A stretch of 64,000 nucleotides of DNA from Bacteroidota bacterium (GTDB lineage: Bacteria > Bacteroidota > Bacteroidia > AKYH767-A > 2013-40CM-41-45), in NCBI GenBank assembly GCA_016711505.1, contig JADJSV010000019.1, positions 21,673 to 85,672 on the forward strand. The letters are read 5' to 3'. The notes beneath the pieces were generated by a model. That model ran no database searches, was not told the origin of the DNA, and saw nothing but the letters and a program-made list of their open reading frames with translations. This document shows, piece by piece, positions 17,632-26,251 of this stretch. The position numbers and the translations under genes were made by a program. Each line of letters starts with the position of its first letter. Position 1 is the stretch's first letter.

Positions 17632-18069
17632 ATGAACGAACATTTGTATAATGTCGATTTAAAATGGGTGTCAGACAGAAATGGAATCATTTCATCTCCT
17701 GAACTTGATCTTGCATTCAATGTAGCGACCCCGCCACAATTTCCAAAAGGGATTCCTGGCATCTGGTCGCCGGAACATTTACTGACTGCTGCTGTCGTGA
17801 GTTGTTTTATGACAACATTTTTGGCGATCGCTGAAAATTCGAAGCTTGAGTATTCAGCGTTCTCATGCACTTCTTCCGGAAAGTTAGAACAAATCGAAGG
17901 TAAGTTTCTGATGACGGAAATTACTCTGAATCCTGTTTTGACTTTAAACAACTCAGCAGATACTGAAAGAGCAGAACGAATACTCGTTAAATCTGAAGCT
18001 GCTTGCCTTATTTCAAATTCGATAAAGTCGAAAATTATCCTGAATACTTCGATTTTGGCAGCCGTTTAA
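17632..18069 (+). CDS. OsmC-family peroxiredoxin-like protein
   Basis: A 145-residue cytoplasmic protein of the OsmC/Ohr superfamily, thiol enzymes that reduce organic peroxides. Two Cys expected for the active site are present: Cys58 in A-A-V-V-S-C-F-M-T-T-F and Cys125 in S-E-A-A-C-L-I-S-N-S. The N-terminal strands and the W-S-P-E-H-L-L motif also fit; relatives have P-E-E-L-L at that place. The gene is bracketed by the palindromic repeat array upstream and a second cluster of the same repeats downstream. I cannot tell OsmC from other subgroups with certainty. Confidence 0.85.
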   Translation: MNEHLYNVDLKWVSDRNGIISSPELDLAFNVATPPQFPKGIPGIWSPEHLLTAAVVSCFMTTFLAIAENSKLEYSAFSCTSSGKLEQIEGKFLMTEITLNPVLTLNNSADTERAERILVKSEAACLISNSIKSKIILNTSILAAV

Positions 18070-18130
18070 GTATTGCAGATTTTCTAGTCTGACAAAACTT
18101 GACTAACTTGGTCTTTATAATTAAAAAATT

Positions 18131-18319
18131 ATGAAACAGAGACCAAGAAGAATAATGCTTGCTATACTTCTCATTGTTACGATTGGTAATTATACCAGAA
18201 TTATCGGTGATAAGGATGTGCGCGCAGTTGAAGTACTTTCAATTTTTATTATGGGTGTGCTTTCTGCGATTTTATTCGTAGATATTCTGAGGACCAGAAA
18301 ACAAAAAGAGAAAGAATGA
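18131..18319 (+). CDS. Tiny two-helix membrane protein
   Basis: A 62-residue protein with a basic N-terminus (M-K-Q-R-P-R-R), two membrane helices (about residues 9-24 and 35-52) joined by a short polar loop, and a basic C-terminus (R-T-R-K-Q-K-E-K-E). It begins 61 bases after the OsmC gene, behind an AT-rich stretch. The layout and charge pattern look like a real small membrane protein, but I do not recognise a family, and its position between two repeat clusters leaves room for doubt. Confidence 0.5.
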   Translation: MKQRPRRIMLAILLIVTIGNYTRIIGDKDVRAVEVLSIFIMGVLSAILFVDILRTRKQKEKE

Positions 18320-18352
18320 TAAAAATTAGAAAAGCAATTGTTTGAATTTCTA

Positions 18353-18620
18353 CTTTTTTCTCTGTGTATTTTCTGTGGATTCTGCGCAAAATGAGGTAAA
18401 TAAATTCTGCTTAATATTTCCCGCAGACTTGCGCAGAATCCGCAAAAAATCCGCAGAGATCTCTTCGAGATAATATGTTTGATTAATTTAATTTCTACAA
18501 ACAAACTTCTCAAGTCTAACAATAAATTTATTCTATTTAATTCCGTAGGAATTTCTGCGAATTTTCTGCGTATTCTGCGCAAGTCTGCGGGAAACAAATA
18601 CTGCTTACTATTTCCTGCAG
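18353..18620. repeat. Second cluster of the CTGCGG palindromic repeat
   Basis: Two further copies of the unit found at 16861-17520. The first (about 18353-18475) has a decayed left arm but an intact right arm and the GATCTCTTCGAGAT palindrome. The second (about 18540-18620) starts with the same ATTCCGTAGGAATTTCTGCG junction and breaks down after the centre. A 60-base unrelated insert separates them. The cluster lies between the tiny membrane protein and the end of lpxH. Confidence 0.8.
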
Positions 18621-18647
18621 TATTGCACTGTATTTCAGTAGAGAATA

Positions 18648-19391
18648 CTACAATTTCTTCAACTCAAATTCCGCCCCATCAAAAACCCCATAAGTAAAAT
18701 ACTGAATCCAGTCTCCTAAATTTATATATCTGCTACTATCAATTTTAATATCCAAAGGCAGATGTCGGTGTCCGAAGATCAGGTAATCAAAATGTTTTTT
18801 TGCAAGAATTTCTTTTGAATAGATAACAAGCCATTCTTTTTCTTCGCCTAAAAATTTCTCATCAGTAGTACCGGTTGCAATTCTGCTCTTCTTTGAAAAG
18901 TAATTTGCTATTCCAATTCCGAAATTCGGATGCAATCTTGCGAAGAGCCATTGACAAACTTTACTTGCAAAAACCTTTTTAATGAATTTGTATCCATGAT
19001 CACCCGGACCAAGTCCGTCGCCGTGGCCAATGTAAAACGCTTTACCGTTGTAAGAAATTTCAATTGGAGCGCGGTAAATGATGACGTTAAGTTCTTTCTC
19101 CAGATAATCAAACGTCCACATATCATGATTGCCGGTGAAGTAGTGGATCTTAATTCCTGAGTCACTCAGTTCAGCGAGTTTTCCTAACAATCGTACATAT
19201 CCGCGGGGAACTACAGTTCGGTACTCAAACCAGAAATCAAATACATCGCCAAGCAGATATAATTCTTCAGCATCAGCTTTGATGCTATCAAGCCACTTTA
19301 CGATCTTGTGTTCACGCTCAAGACTCTTCTCATACGTTGGAACGCCTAGATGGAAGTCTGATGCAAAATATATTTTTTTACCCGGTTTCAC
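18648..19391 (-). CDS. lpxH: UDP-2,3-diacylglucosamine diphosphatase (lipid A synthesis)
   Basis: A 247-residue calcineurin-like metallophosphoesterase. It hydrolyses UDP-2,3-diacylglucosamine to lipid X plus UMP, the fourth step of lipid A synthesis, at the inner face of the inner membrane. The metal-binding motifs are all present: D-F-H (Asp12, His14), G-D-V-F-D (Asp49), G-N-H-D (Asn88, His89), G-H-G-D-G and G-H-R-H. The length is normal (E. coli LpxH about 240). The start overlaps the stop of the M1 peptidase gene by 4 bases, so the two are probably translated together. The other lipid A gene here, lpxK, is about 6 kb upstream on the same strand. Confidence 0.88.
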   Translation of the reverse strand: MKPGKKIYFASDFHLGVPTYEKSLEREHKIVKWLDSIKADAEELYLLGDVFDFWFEYRTVVPRGYVRLLGKLAELSDSGIKIHYFTGNHDMWTFDYLEKELNVIIYRAPIEISYNGKAFYIGHGDGLGPGDHGYKFIKKVFASKVCQWLFARLHPNFGIGIANYFSKKSRIATGTTDEKFLGEEKEWLVIYSKEILAKKHFDYLIFGHRHLPLDIKIDSSRYINLGDWIQYFTYGVFDGAEFELKKL

Positions 19392-22300
19392 TGTTTGAAT
19401 GTGGTGCGAATATACTTTAAAGGATTGAGATTTTGTAAATGCAATTCAAACCTTATCAGATCCGAAGTATTATAATTTCTCTGGTCAACAACGTATTTTA
19501 TATCACGCGAATAAGCAAATGGAAGGTAGACGCTTAAAACATCTTTCATGACCGTTAATTCAACACCAAGTTCCCATGATATTCCGTAATTTTCATCTCC
19601 ACCGATTTTATTTGCATCATTAAAGGTTCCGATATTTGCATAAAGACGGAAAGGAATCAGGCCAGGTAGAGTAGTAGAGGCATTCAAACCAACCATCCAT
19701 TGATCAGCTTTTCTGTAAAATTGAGTTGGCGCTGTAAAGCCTGCTCCATTCCTGATAAACTGATGCGAAAAAAGTCCTGTTGTTTCAGTTCGACCTAAGA
19801 AGATATCATTATACAAATAATCTCCGGAACCGGCTGTGCCGCTAAGATTGTATCTGTAATCAACATCAGGTTTATTATTTACATCGTTAAGAGAAATATA
19901 TCCGCCGAAAAATCGCGTAAAAATTCCTTTCCCCTTTTTACCGTATGAGTAAAATTGCTTTAACTCAACATAAGCTTTGAAAAAATCTTCATTGTATTCC
20001 GCAGCTATTCTCTGACTCCCGGCATCTAATTCATTTGAATTTATCCTTCGGTACTCTCCTTTGAGATAATTGTAATCAAACTCTTTTGGAGCATAAGTAT
20101 ATACATACCCGGGACCTTGTGGAATATTTTCTTCAGCTACATCTCTTCTTACAAAGACATTTCGGAGTTCAAATTCTTTAGTAATATTTTTCTGTGGGTG
20201 AGGTCTTTGAAATGAAAAAATTATTCTTGTATCGGACTTAGTAAAATTCAGGAAGTAAGTATTTTCTGCACCGGTCACTTGATTGAGTATCACATCTTTT
20301 TCGTAAGCGTAATGTCCGATCGTTTCCTGGATTGTTATTTTTTGAATCTGTTTATTTTTTCTGTAAATATGATATCTGAAGTCTGCTCCACCGGTCAGAT
20401 CTTTTGTTCCGGCTGCATACATTGGCATTACTGCAAATTCAAATGGCTTTTCATGAAAAGTTACGTTATGTAAAACTATACCACCCATGACTGAATTGTA
20501 ATTATTAAAACCTATAACAGGTGCATAAAACAATTGAGTTCTTTCCGGGTCTTCAACTGCTGTCAGAAACTTTAGACTTAACTTTTCTGATTTTTTAAAC
20601 AGACCGCAACTCTTAATGGTATTATTTTTTCTGTCAAGTTCCGGAATGATCTTATTTGCATCAATTCGAAAAACATCGCCTGTACTGAATGGAACATCAA
20701 TAATTTTTCTGCCGGAAAATCCTTCAACAAGAACTGAATTTTTTATTTCACCGTTTTGAATTGTGTTTATCCATATCGGACTTTCAACTTCACCTTGATT
20801 TGATAATGTAAGTGTTGCAGTGTCACTACGTGTTTTGACCGAGCAAATTGAATAGTCGATTGCTTTGTTTGACCGCATCAGATCGTCAAAGAACCATTTC
20901 AGATCTTTTCCCGTTTCTGTTTCAAATGTATTTTTCAGATCGCCCGGATCCGGATGTTTGAATTTCCAGTCTGTATAAAAGCGTTGCATTGATCTGTCAA
21001 AAGTTTCATCGCCAAGATATACTTTCAGATAATCGAAGCTTAATGTTGTTTTGTAGTAAACTATATTGCCATAATTAGATCTTGAAAAATTTTGCGCGTA
21101 TTGGTCCGGTGCAACGTCGGTATGGCGTCTTATAGCAGATAAATACCTTTCGTATTGAATTTGTTTGTGATTTACTTTCTCAAGATTCAGGATCTTTCTG
21201 AATTTGCCATAAGTGTATACCGGCTCTTGTTGCTTTTCTTTGTCGTTTGCAAATTTTGTGTAAATATATCTGGTCTCGTAAAAGTTTGTAATTCCTTCAT
21301 CCATCCAGGGATGTTTCCTTTCGTTGATTCCAAAAAGTCCATAGAACCAATTGTGAAATATTTCATGTGCTATCGTTACGTCAAGTTCAAATGCAGAACC
21401 ATAATTTCCAATCGCTGTGATCATCGGATATTCCATTCCACTTCCTGATGCATCGGTAACATCCACAGCTGTAAAGGAGGAGTACGGATATTCGCCAACC
21501 CAATCTGACATATATTTTATAGAACTCGAAATATATTCAGGTGCTTTTTTCCAGAAAGCTGCTTCAGCATTTGTGAAGAAAGACCATGTAGTTATTTTTC
21601 GTTTACTGCCTGATAATTCCACTTCACCTTTAATAACATGCCAGCGTTTATCTGCAAACCATGCGAAGTCATGGATATTGTTTTGCTTATAGTGCAACGT
21701 CTTCATTTCTTTCGAAGAAACAGGAAAAGACATGTCTGTGGGAAAATCTGAAAGAGCCATTGTTTGCTTAGACTTTTCTTCAAGCCATGTATTTTCTGAT
21801 TCACCATTAATCAGCTCGCCCGTTGCACCAACAACATAATTAGCCGGTAAAGTAATGGTGACATCGAACGATCCGAATTCGGAATAATATTCACCTTTAT
21901 CAAGATAACTGAAGTAGTTCCAGCCGTTTTTGTCATACACAGCCGGTTTCGGATACCATTGTGTTATAAAATACGCCTGTTCATTATGTCCAAGCCTTGA
22001 TAAAACAGCAGAAGGAATTTTTACTTTGAACGGAGTAGAAATTGTAATACTCGCACCGGGCAAAAGTGGTTCCGCTAATTTTATTTTGCAGATGTCAATT
22101 GTGTCCTGAAGCAACTGCCACTCAAGTTTTATTGTTCCGGTTTTGAAATCCAGTGAATCGATAGATCCAAGATCTTTTTCCTCTGCTTCAAGCATATATT
22201 CGGCTCCGACATTGTAAAGCTCCTTTGCAAGAGTTGTAGAAGTATTTTTGTATGCATTTGGATAAAGATGAAAATACAATTCCTGAAGCGGCACTGGTGA

Positions 22301-22459
22301 ATTGTTGGTGTAAGTTATTTCCTCAAACCCACGTAATTCATGAGTAACATCATTTAGGGTGACTTGAATTTTATAATCAACTTTTTGCTGGAAATAATTG
22401 CTGGAGTGTAACTGATTGATGAAAAGAAATAAAAATAAATGAGTTAAAATTAATTTCAT
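19388..22459 (-). CDS. M1-family zinc metallopeptidase
   Basis: A 1,023-residue exported aminopeptidase-like protein with an N-terminal signal peptide (M-K-L-I-L-T-H-L-F-L-F-L-F). The zinc site is complete: H-E-I-F-H at 365-369 (zinc His365 and His369, catalytic Glu366) and Glu388 in W-M-D-E-G. The substrate-binding motif is G-M-E-Y-P (341-345), a variant of the usual G-x-M-E-N. An N-terminal beta-sandwich (25-220) precedes it. The C-terminal ~430 residues are strand-rich with alternating aromatics and end with an aromatic residue close to the terminus; they may be a membrane-associated beta domain, which I infer only from composition. It overlaps lpxH by 4 bases. Confidence 0.87.
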   Translation of the reverse strand: MKLILTHLFLFLFINQLHSSNYFQQKVDYKIQVTLNDVTHELRGFEEITYTNNSPVPLQELYFHLYPNAYKNTSTTLAKELYNVGAEYMLEAEEKDLGSIDSLDFKTGTIKLEWQLLQDTIDICKIKLAEPLLPGASITISTPFKVKIPSAVLSRLGHNEQAYFITQWYPKPAVYDKNGWNYFSYLDKGEYYSEFGSFDVTITLPANYVVGATGELINGESENTWLEEKSKQTMALSDFPTDMSFPVSSKEMKTLHYKQNNIHDFAWFADKRWHVIKGEVELSGSKRKITTWSFFTNAEAAFWKKAPEYISSSIKYMSDWVGEYPYSSFTAVDVTDASGSGMEYPMITAIGNYGSAFELDVTIAHEIFHNWFYGLFGINERKHPWMDEGITNFYETRYIYTKFANDKEKQQEPVYTYGKFRKILNLEKVNHKQIQYERYLSAIRRHTDVAPDQYAQNFSRSNYGNIVYYKTTLSFDYLKVYLGDETFDRSMQRFYTDWKFKHPDPGDLKNTFETETGKDLKWFFDDLMRSNKAIDYSICSVKTRSDTATLTLSNQGEVESPIWINTIQNGEIKNSVLVEGFSGRKIIDVPFSTGDVFRIDANKIIPELDRKNNTIKSCGLFKKSEKLSLKFLTAVEDPERTQLFYAPVIGFNNYNSVMGGIVLHNVTFHEKPFEFAVMPMYAAGTKDLTGGADFRYHIYRKNKQIQKITIQETIGHYAYEKDVILNQVTGAENTYFLNFTKSDTRIIFSFQRPHPQKNITKEFELRNVFVRRDVAEENIPQGPGYVYTYAPKEFDYNYLKGEYRRINSNELDAGSQRIAAEYNEDFFKAYVELKQFYSYGKKGKGIFTRFFGGYISLNDVNNKPDVDYRYNLSGTAGSGDYLYNDIFLGRTETTGLFSHQFIRNGAGFTAPTQFYRKADQWMVGLNASTTLPGLIPFRLYANIGTFNDANKIGGDENYGISWELGVELTVMKDVLSVYLPFAYSRDIKYVVDQRNYNTSDLIRFELHLQNLNPLKYIRTTFKQ

Positions 22460-22473
22460 CTAATCAGAATATA

Positions 22474-23583
22474 TTATTTACTTGAATTGATCGCCAGACT
22501 TACTTTGTCATACAGGTCATGACCTTTTATTCCTTTTGCTATGATCTTTCCTTCACGGTCAATCAGAATGTTGAATGGAATTGCCTGAACCTGGTATTGC
22601 TTAACGACAGGACTTTCCCAACGTAAAAGGTCGCTTACCTGGATCCATTTTATTTTATCACGAATGACAGCTTCATTCCAGGCTTCAATATTGTTGTCAA
22701 GTGAGATTCCATATATCTCAAAATCCTTTCCTTTTAATTTTTCATAAGCAGCAACAATATCGGGATTTTCAATTCTGCAAGGCGCACACCAGCTGGCCCA
22801 GAAATCGATCAACACAACTTTGCCTTTCAGTGAAGAAAGACTAACAGGTTTGCCTTCGAAATTATTTAAAGTAATTTCAGGCGCCATGCTTCCTGCAGGA
22901 AGTACATTCAATTCGCCAATTAGCGTTGTGAAATCTGCTACGTATTTATTTTTCGGATAGATTGAAATTAATTTTGCCTGTAATTCCTGCAAAAGACCAA
23001 GCTCTGATTGCTGGTTCACAAATTTTGTTGCAGAAAGTGAAACAATGGAATTCAGATTTTGCCGGATAAAGTTTTTTGCAAATTCTTCCATTGTCATTGC
23101 ATAATATTCCTGAAGATAGGAGCCAATTGAATCGGCAACAACTGGATTTTGATTTCTGATCTCTACATATAATGTATTCAAAGAATCGCTTAGAGTTTTA
23201 TCGTAGCTTCTCAAAATACGAAGCAAGTCCGAATCTTTAGAACCTTTTACCTTGTAACTTGCCTCAAGATTTTTTGCATCAGCATCAACCGTCACACTTT
23301 CGCCTGCTTTCAGTACAAGAAAAATAATGTTGACACTATCAGTCCGGAGAATATAATAATCAGTCTCACCGGCAGGATTTTTCAGAGTAAAGTTACCTCT
23401 CTTGTCAACCTTACTTGAATCCAGATTCTGATCTCCGGTTTCAGTGATCTGTTGTAAAAAAACATATTCACCATTGAAGTTATTTAATTTGCCCGAAATT
23501 GTTCCGTTCTTGTTACTGTTCGAACAACCAATAGCAAATACAATTATCGCACATAGGTGCAACTGTGTGAATATATTTTTCAT
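22474..23583 (-). CDS. TlpA-like thioredoxin lipoprotein with DUF4369-type domain
   Basis: A 369-residue lipoprotein (lipobox F-A-I-G-C, Cys20). Residues 25-120 look like the DUF4369 domain that often precedes such thioredoxins in Bacteroidota (I-S-G-K-L-N-N-F-N-G-E-Y-V-F-L). A helical linker follows, and then a thioredoxin domain (about 230-369) with the redox motif W-C-A-P-C at Cys266/Cys269 and a cis-proline region Q-A-I-P-F. The role is thiol-disulfide exchange in the periplasm. It lies 14 bases before the M1 peptidase start on the same strand and 21 bases after the choice-of-anchor gene, so the run probably forms one operon. Confidence 0.87.
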   Translation of the reverse strand: MKNIFTQLHLCAIIVFAIGCSNSNKNGTISGKLNNFNGEYVFLQQITETGDQNLDSSKVDKRGNFTLKNPAGETDYYILRTDSVNIIFLVLKAGESVTVDADAKNLEASYKVKGSKDSDLLRILRSYDKTLSDSLNTLYVEIRNQNPVVADSIGSYLQEYYAMTMEEFAKNFIRQNLNSIVSLSATKFVNQQSELGLLQELQAKLISIYPKNKYVADFTTLIGELNVLPAGSMAPEITLNNFEGKPVSLSSLKGKVVLIDFWASWCAPCRIENPDIVAAYEKLKGKDFEIYGISLDNNIEAWNEAVIRDKIKWIQVSDLLRWESPVVKQYQVQAIPFNILIDREGKIIAKGIKGHDLYDKVSLAINSSK

Positions 23584-23604
23584 ATCCTGACTTTGAACTT
23601 TAAT

Positions 23605-25002
23605 TTACTTATTTCCGATTGTCACAACCTTTGCACCACTGCTTTTCTGACCTTTTACAGAAACCGTATATACGCCTGCTGCGATATTGTCAAGAGCAAC
23701 TTTGTTTACAGAATTTTTCTCTGCGATCTTTGTTGTTACAATTTTTCCGTTTGCATCGATAAGTGAAATGATTTGATCAGAGTCATTACCGGAAATAGAT
23801 ATGTTCAATTCGTTTATTGCGGGATTCGGGTACACAGTAAATCCTGCATCGGAACTAATTTCATTTATATTAGTTGGTAATCCTGAAACATCCAGAATAA
23901 ATAATCCGAGTTGCATATCACTGGCTAAAATATTTCCACTTGGCAATTTTGTGTAAGCAGCCCAACATCCCTGATAAGCCGGTTGCGGATACGTTCCGGC
24001 CGCATTCTGTGGATGGGTATCGAAGTATCCTACTTCAACTGGTGTCTCTGGAATTGTAATATCATAAACATATAATCCGTCCTGATATGCTGCCATGTAA
24101 AGCAGATTGCCTTCTACATACGGATTGTGTGGAGTGCAACCCGGATTTGAATTCATTGTACTCAGAACTGTGGGGTTGCTGATATCACTTACGTCTACAA
24201 TACTCCATGGCATACCATCAGGTACTTCATCGCACATATATAAGTACTGATGATCAGGAGAAAGCTCGCTGCTGTGATTGTATCTTTGTGTCGGAAAATT
24301 TGTTAATGAACCCAAATTGACAAATTGATTCAGCAATTCGTCAAATTTGAAAATATACAAGCCCTGATAACCACAGCTTGCATATACTGTATCATTGGAA
24401 ACGAACATATCGTGAACATGATTCACTGATGGGAAGTCATCTGACAGACGTCTTATCAATGTCGGTAATTCCGGATTTGAAAGAGAATAGACATTCATAC
24501 TTGAAAAACCACCCGGTCCGCCGGTAACTGATGCAACATAAAGTTTATTGCCTTCAATGAATAATGTATGTGCATTATTGAAAATAGAATCGCTGTCATA
24601 AAAAACATGTGCTGAGTCAGGCAATGTAGAAAGGTCAGCGATCTGTAAGCTGTTATTTCCACCATCATCACTGATTATGTAAAGATAATTTCCGAATGTT
24701 TTGTATTCATGCCAGATCGCATCCGTTTGACGATGTGGAATATAATCTGTTTGGATCGGATTCGTTGGATCAGTAACATCTAATATATATGTTCCCGCTG
24801 TCGATCCGATCACACCGTACTCATGAAGTGTAGTTGGATGTACCCATCCCCAGCAAGCCTGGTACCGGATTCCATATACAGGTTCAGCAGCAACAGTGGT
24901 GTCATCGAAATGTCCAAGTAAACCGATATTCTGAAATGTAAATTGTGCGTTTGATGCAAGACTGAACAGTAATGCAATTGTAAACAGAGGAATTTTTTTC
25001 AT
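23605..25002 (-). CDS. Choice-of-anchor B family protein, T9SS-sorted
   Basis: A 465-residue secreted protein with a signal peptide (M-K-K-I-P-L-F-T-I-A-L-L-F-S ... A-S-N-A-Q). The middle has repeated strands of LVIVD type (for example Y-I-L-D-V-T-D-P-T-N-P and S-I-V-D-V-S-D-I-S-N-P), which fold as a beta-propeller. The opening W-G-W-V-H-P-T-T-L-H-E-Y and T-D-A-I-W-H-E-Y-K are typical of the choice-of-anchor B group. The anchor is a T9SS type A domain (V-Y-P-N-P-A-I-N-E, then I-A-A-G-V-Y-T-V-S-V). The function of this group is not known. Confidence 0.87.
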   Translation of the reverse strand: MKKIPLFTIALLFSLASNAQFTFQNIGLLGHFDDTTVAAEPVYGIRYQACWGWVHPTTLHEYGVIGSTAGTYILDVTDPTNPIQTDYIPHRQTDAIWHEYKTFGNYLYIISDDGGNNSLQIADLSTLPDSAHVFYDSDSIFNNAHTLFIEGNKLYVASVTGGPGGFSSMNVYSLSNPELPTLIRRLSDDFPSVNHVHDMFVSNDTVYASCGYQGLYIFKFDELLNQFVNLGSLTNFPTQRYNHSSELSPDHQYLYMCDEVPDGMPWSIVDVSDISNPTVLSTMNSNPGCTPHNPYVEGNLLYMAAYQDGLYVYDITIPETPVEVGYFDTHPQNAAGTYPQPAYQGCWAAYTKLPSGNILASDMQLGLFILDVSGLPTNINEISSDAGFTVYPNPAINELNISISGNDSDQIISLIDANGKIVTTKIAEKNSVNKVALDNIAAGVYTVSVKGQKSSGAKVVTIGNK

Positions 25003-25117
25003 TTAATCTAAGGATGTAAGGATTTTATAATTATTGATTGTACGAAGATAACGATACTCGGCGAGAGTTTCAAATCGCTTGCAAAGTGCGATCTGAACTA
25101 CAAATAACTTTTTCGAT

Positions 25118-26185
25118 TTAATTCTTTTTAACATAGTCGTTGATCATTTTGTTGAATTTCTCTTCTTCCTGATGAATAAAAACTTCTATAGGAAGATAGA
25201 AAAAAGGAAGTTTCTGAATGGCAGGATCAATCTCCGGATCGCGTAAACGCATTGCATCTTTTTCAGTTGTTACTATGATCTTACTTTGATTAGCAATGTT
25301 ATTAAATGTTTCAGTGATCTTCTCCAGATCCTTAGAATCAAATTCATGATGATCCGGAAAAATTAAAGTCTCCAGCTTATCTGTATGTCTGCGCAGATAT
25401 TCAATCAATCCTGAAGGATTTGCAATTCCCGTAACCATCAGAATTGTGAATCGTTTTTCCATGTAATAACTTGCGCCCATGTGCATAGGGCTCTGCTGAC
25501 CGAAAACTTTATTGAACTCACCATACTTCAGGTAAGAAAAAAACACTTGTTGATTTTCAGTTGGCTTAATTATTTCAAGAATATTTTTCTTTTCTATCGG
25601 AACAAGTATCGATGGCGACTTTGAAACAATGATTACATCCGCTCTGTTTCTCGATGAAAATTGTTCACGCAAATTTCCGGCAGGTAATAAATAATCTTCT
25701 TTGAAAATAAATTCATATTCAAGAAGCAGAATATTTAATCCCGGTTTGACAGAACGATGTTGAAAGGCATCATCCATCAATATCACTTGCGGTTTTTGAA
25801 TGGAATGGATGAGGTTTTCTATAGCTTCGGTTCTTTTTTCAGCAACATTCACAGAAATTTCCGGGAACTTGGTGAAGTACTGCATTGGTTCGTCACCGAT
25901 TTCCTTTGTATTGCAATTGCCTTTAGCGTGAATATAACCTTTAGTATTCCTGCCATAACCTCTGCTTATTGTAGCAACTTTATAGCTTTTTCTCAAAAGT
26001 CGGATGAGGTATTCGATATGAGGCGTCTTTCCTGTCCCACCGGTGGTCAGATTTCCGACTGCAATTATTGGCGTAGAATAGGCAGTTGATTTCAAAATGC
26101 CCTTGTCAAACATGAAATTACGCACTCTTATGATAAAACCATAGAGTGGCGAAAAGGGTAACAATAGCTTTCTCCAATTTTGCAC
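25118..26185 (-). CDS. lpxK: Tetraacyldisaccharide 4'-kinase (lipid A synthesis)
   Basis: A 355-residue inner-membrane-associated kinase that phosphorylates the 4' position of the tetraacyldisaccharide-1-phosphate in lipid A synthesis. The ATP-binding P-loop G-G-T-G-K-T-P is at 49-55, preceded by the family motif P-I-I-A-V-G-N-L-T. Further family signatures are I-S-R-G-Y-G-R, G-D-E-P and L-M-D-D-A-F-Q-H-R. The length fits the family (about 330-360). The start at 26185 is divergent from the Nif3-like gene, with only ~66 bases between their starts. Confidence 0.92.
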   Translation of the reverse strand: MQNWRKLLLPFSPLYGFIIRVRNFMFDKGILKSTAYSTPIIAVGNLTTGGTGKTPHIEYLIRLLRKSYKVATISRGYGRNTKGYIHAKGNCNTKEIGDEPMQYFTKFPEISVNVAEKRTEAIENLIHSIQKPQVILMDDAFQHRSVKPGLNILLLEYEFIFKEDYLLPAGNLREQFSSRNRADVIIVSKSPSILVPIEKKNILEIIKPTENQQVFFSYLKYGEFNKVFGQQSPMHMGASYYMEKRFTILMVTGIANPSGLIEYLRRHTDKLETLIFPDHHEFDSKDLEKITETFNNIANQSKIIVTTEKDAMRLRDPEIDPAIQKLPFFYLPIEVFIHQEEEKFNKMINDYVKKN

Positions 26186-26189
26186 AGCG

Positions 26190-26218
26190 GCAAATTACAA
26201 AAATTCGAATGATTGCAA
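26190..26218 (-). promoter_or_regulatory. Possible lpxK promoter (Bacteroidota type)
   Basis: On the minus strand a TTG (26216-26218) lies 18 bases ahead of TAATTTGC (26197-26190), close to the Bacteroidota -33 TTG / -7 TAnnTTTG pattern but one T short in the second box. It sits just upstream of the lpxK start. Weak evidence from pattern alone. Confidence 0.3.
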
Positions 26219-26251
26219 TTTTTTGTAGTATTGAGGATTGAAATAAAAAGC

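Noticed and set aside
17580..17951. Minus-strand frame opposite the OsmC gene
   Set aside because: The plus-strand frame has both conserved Cys and the family motifs; the opposite one has none.
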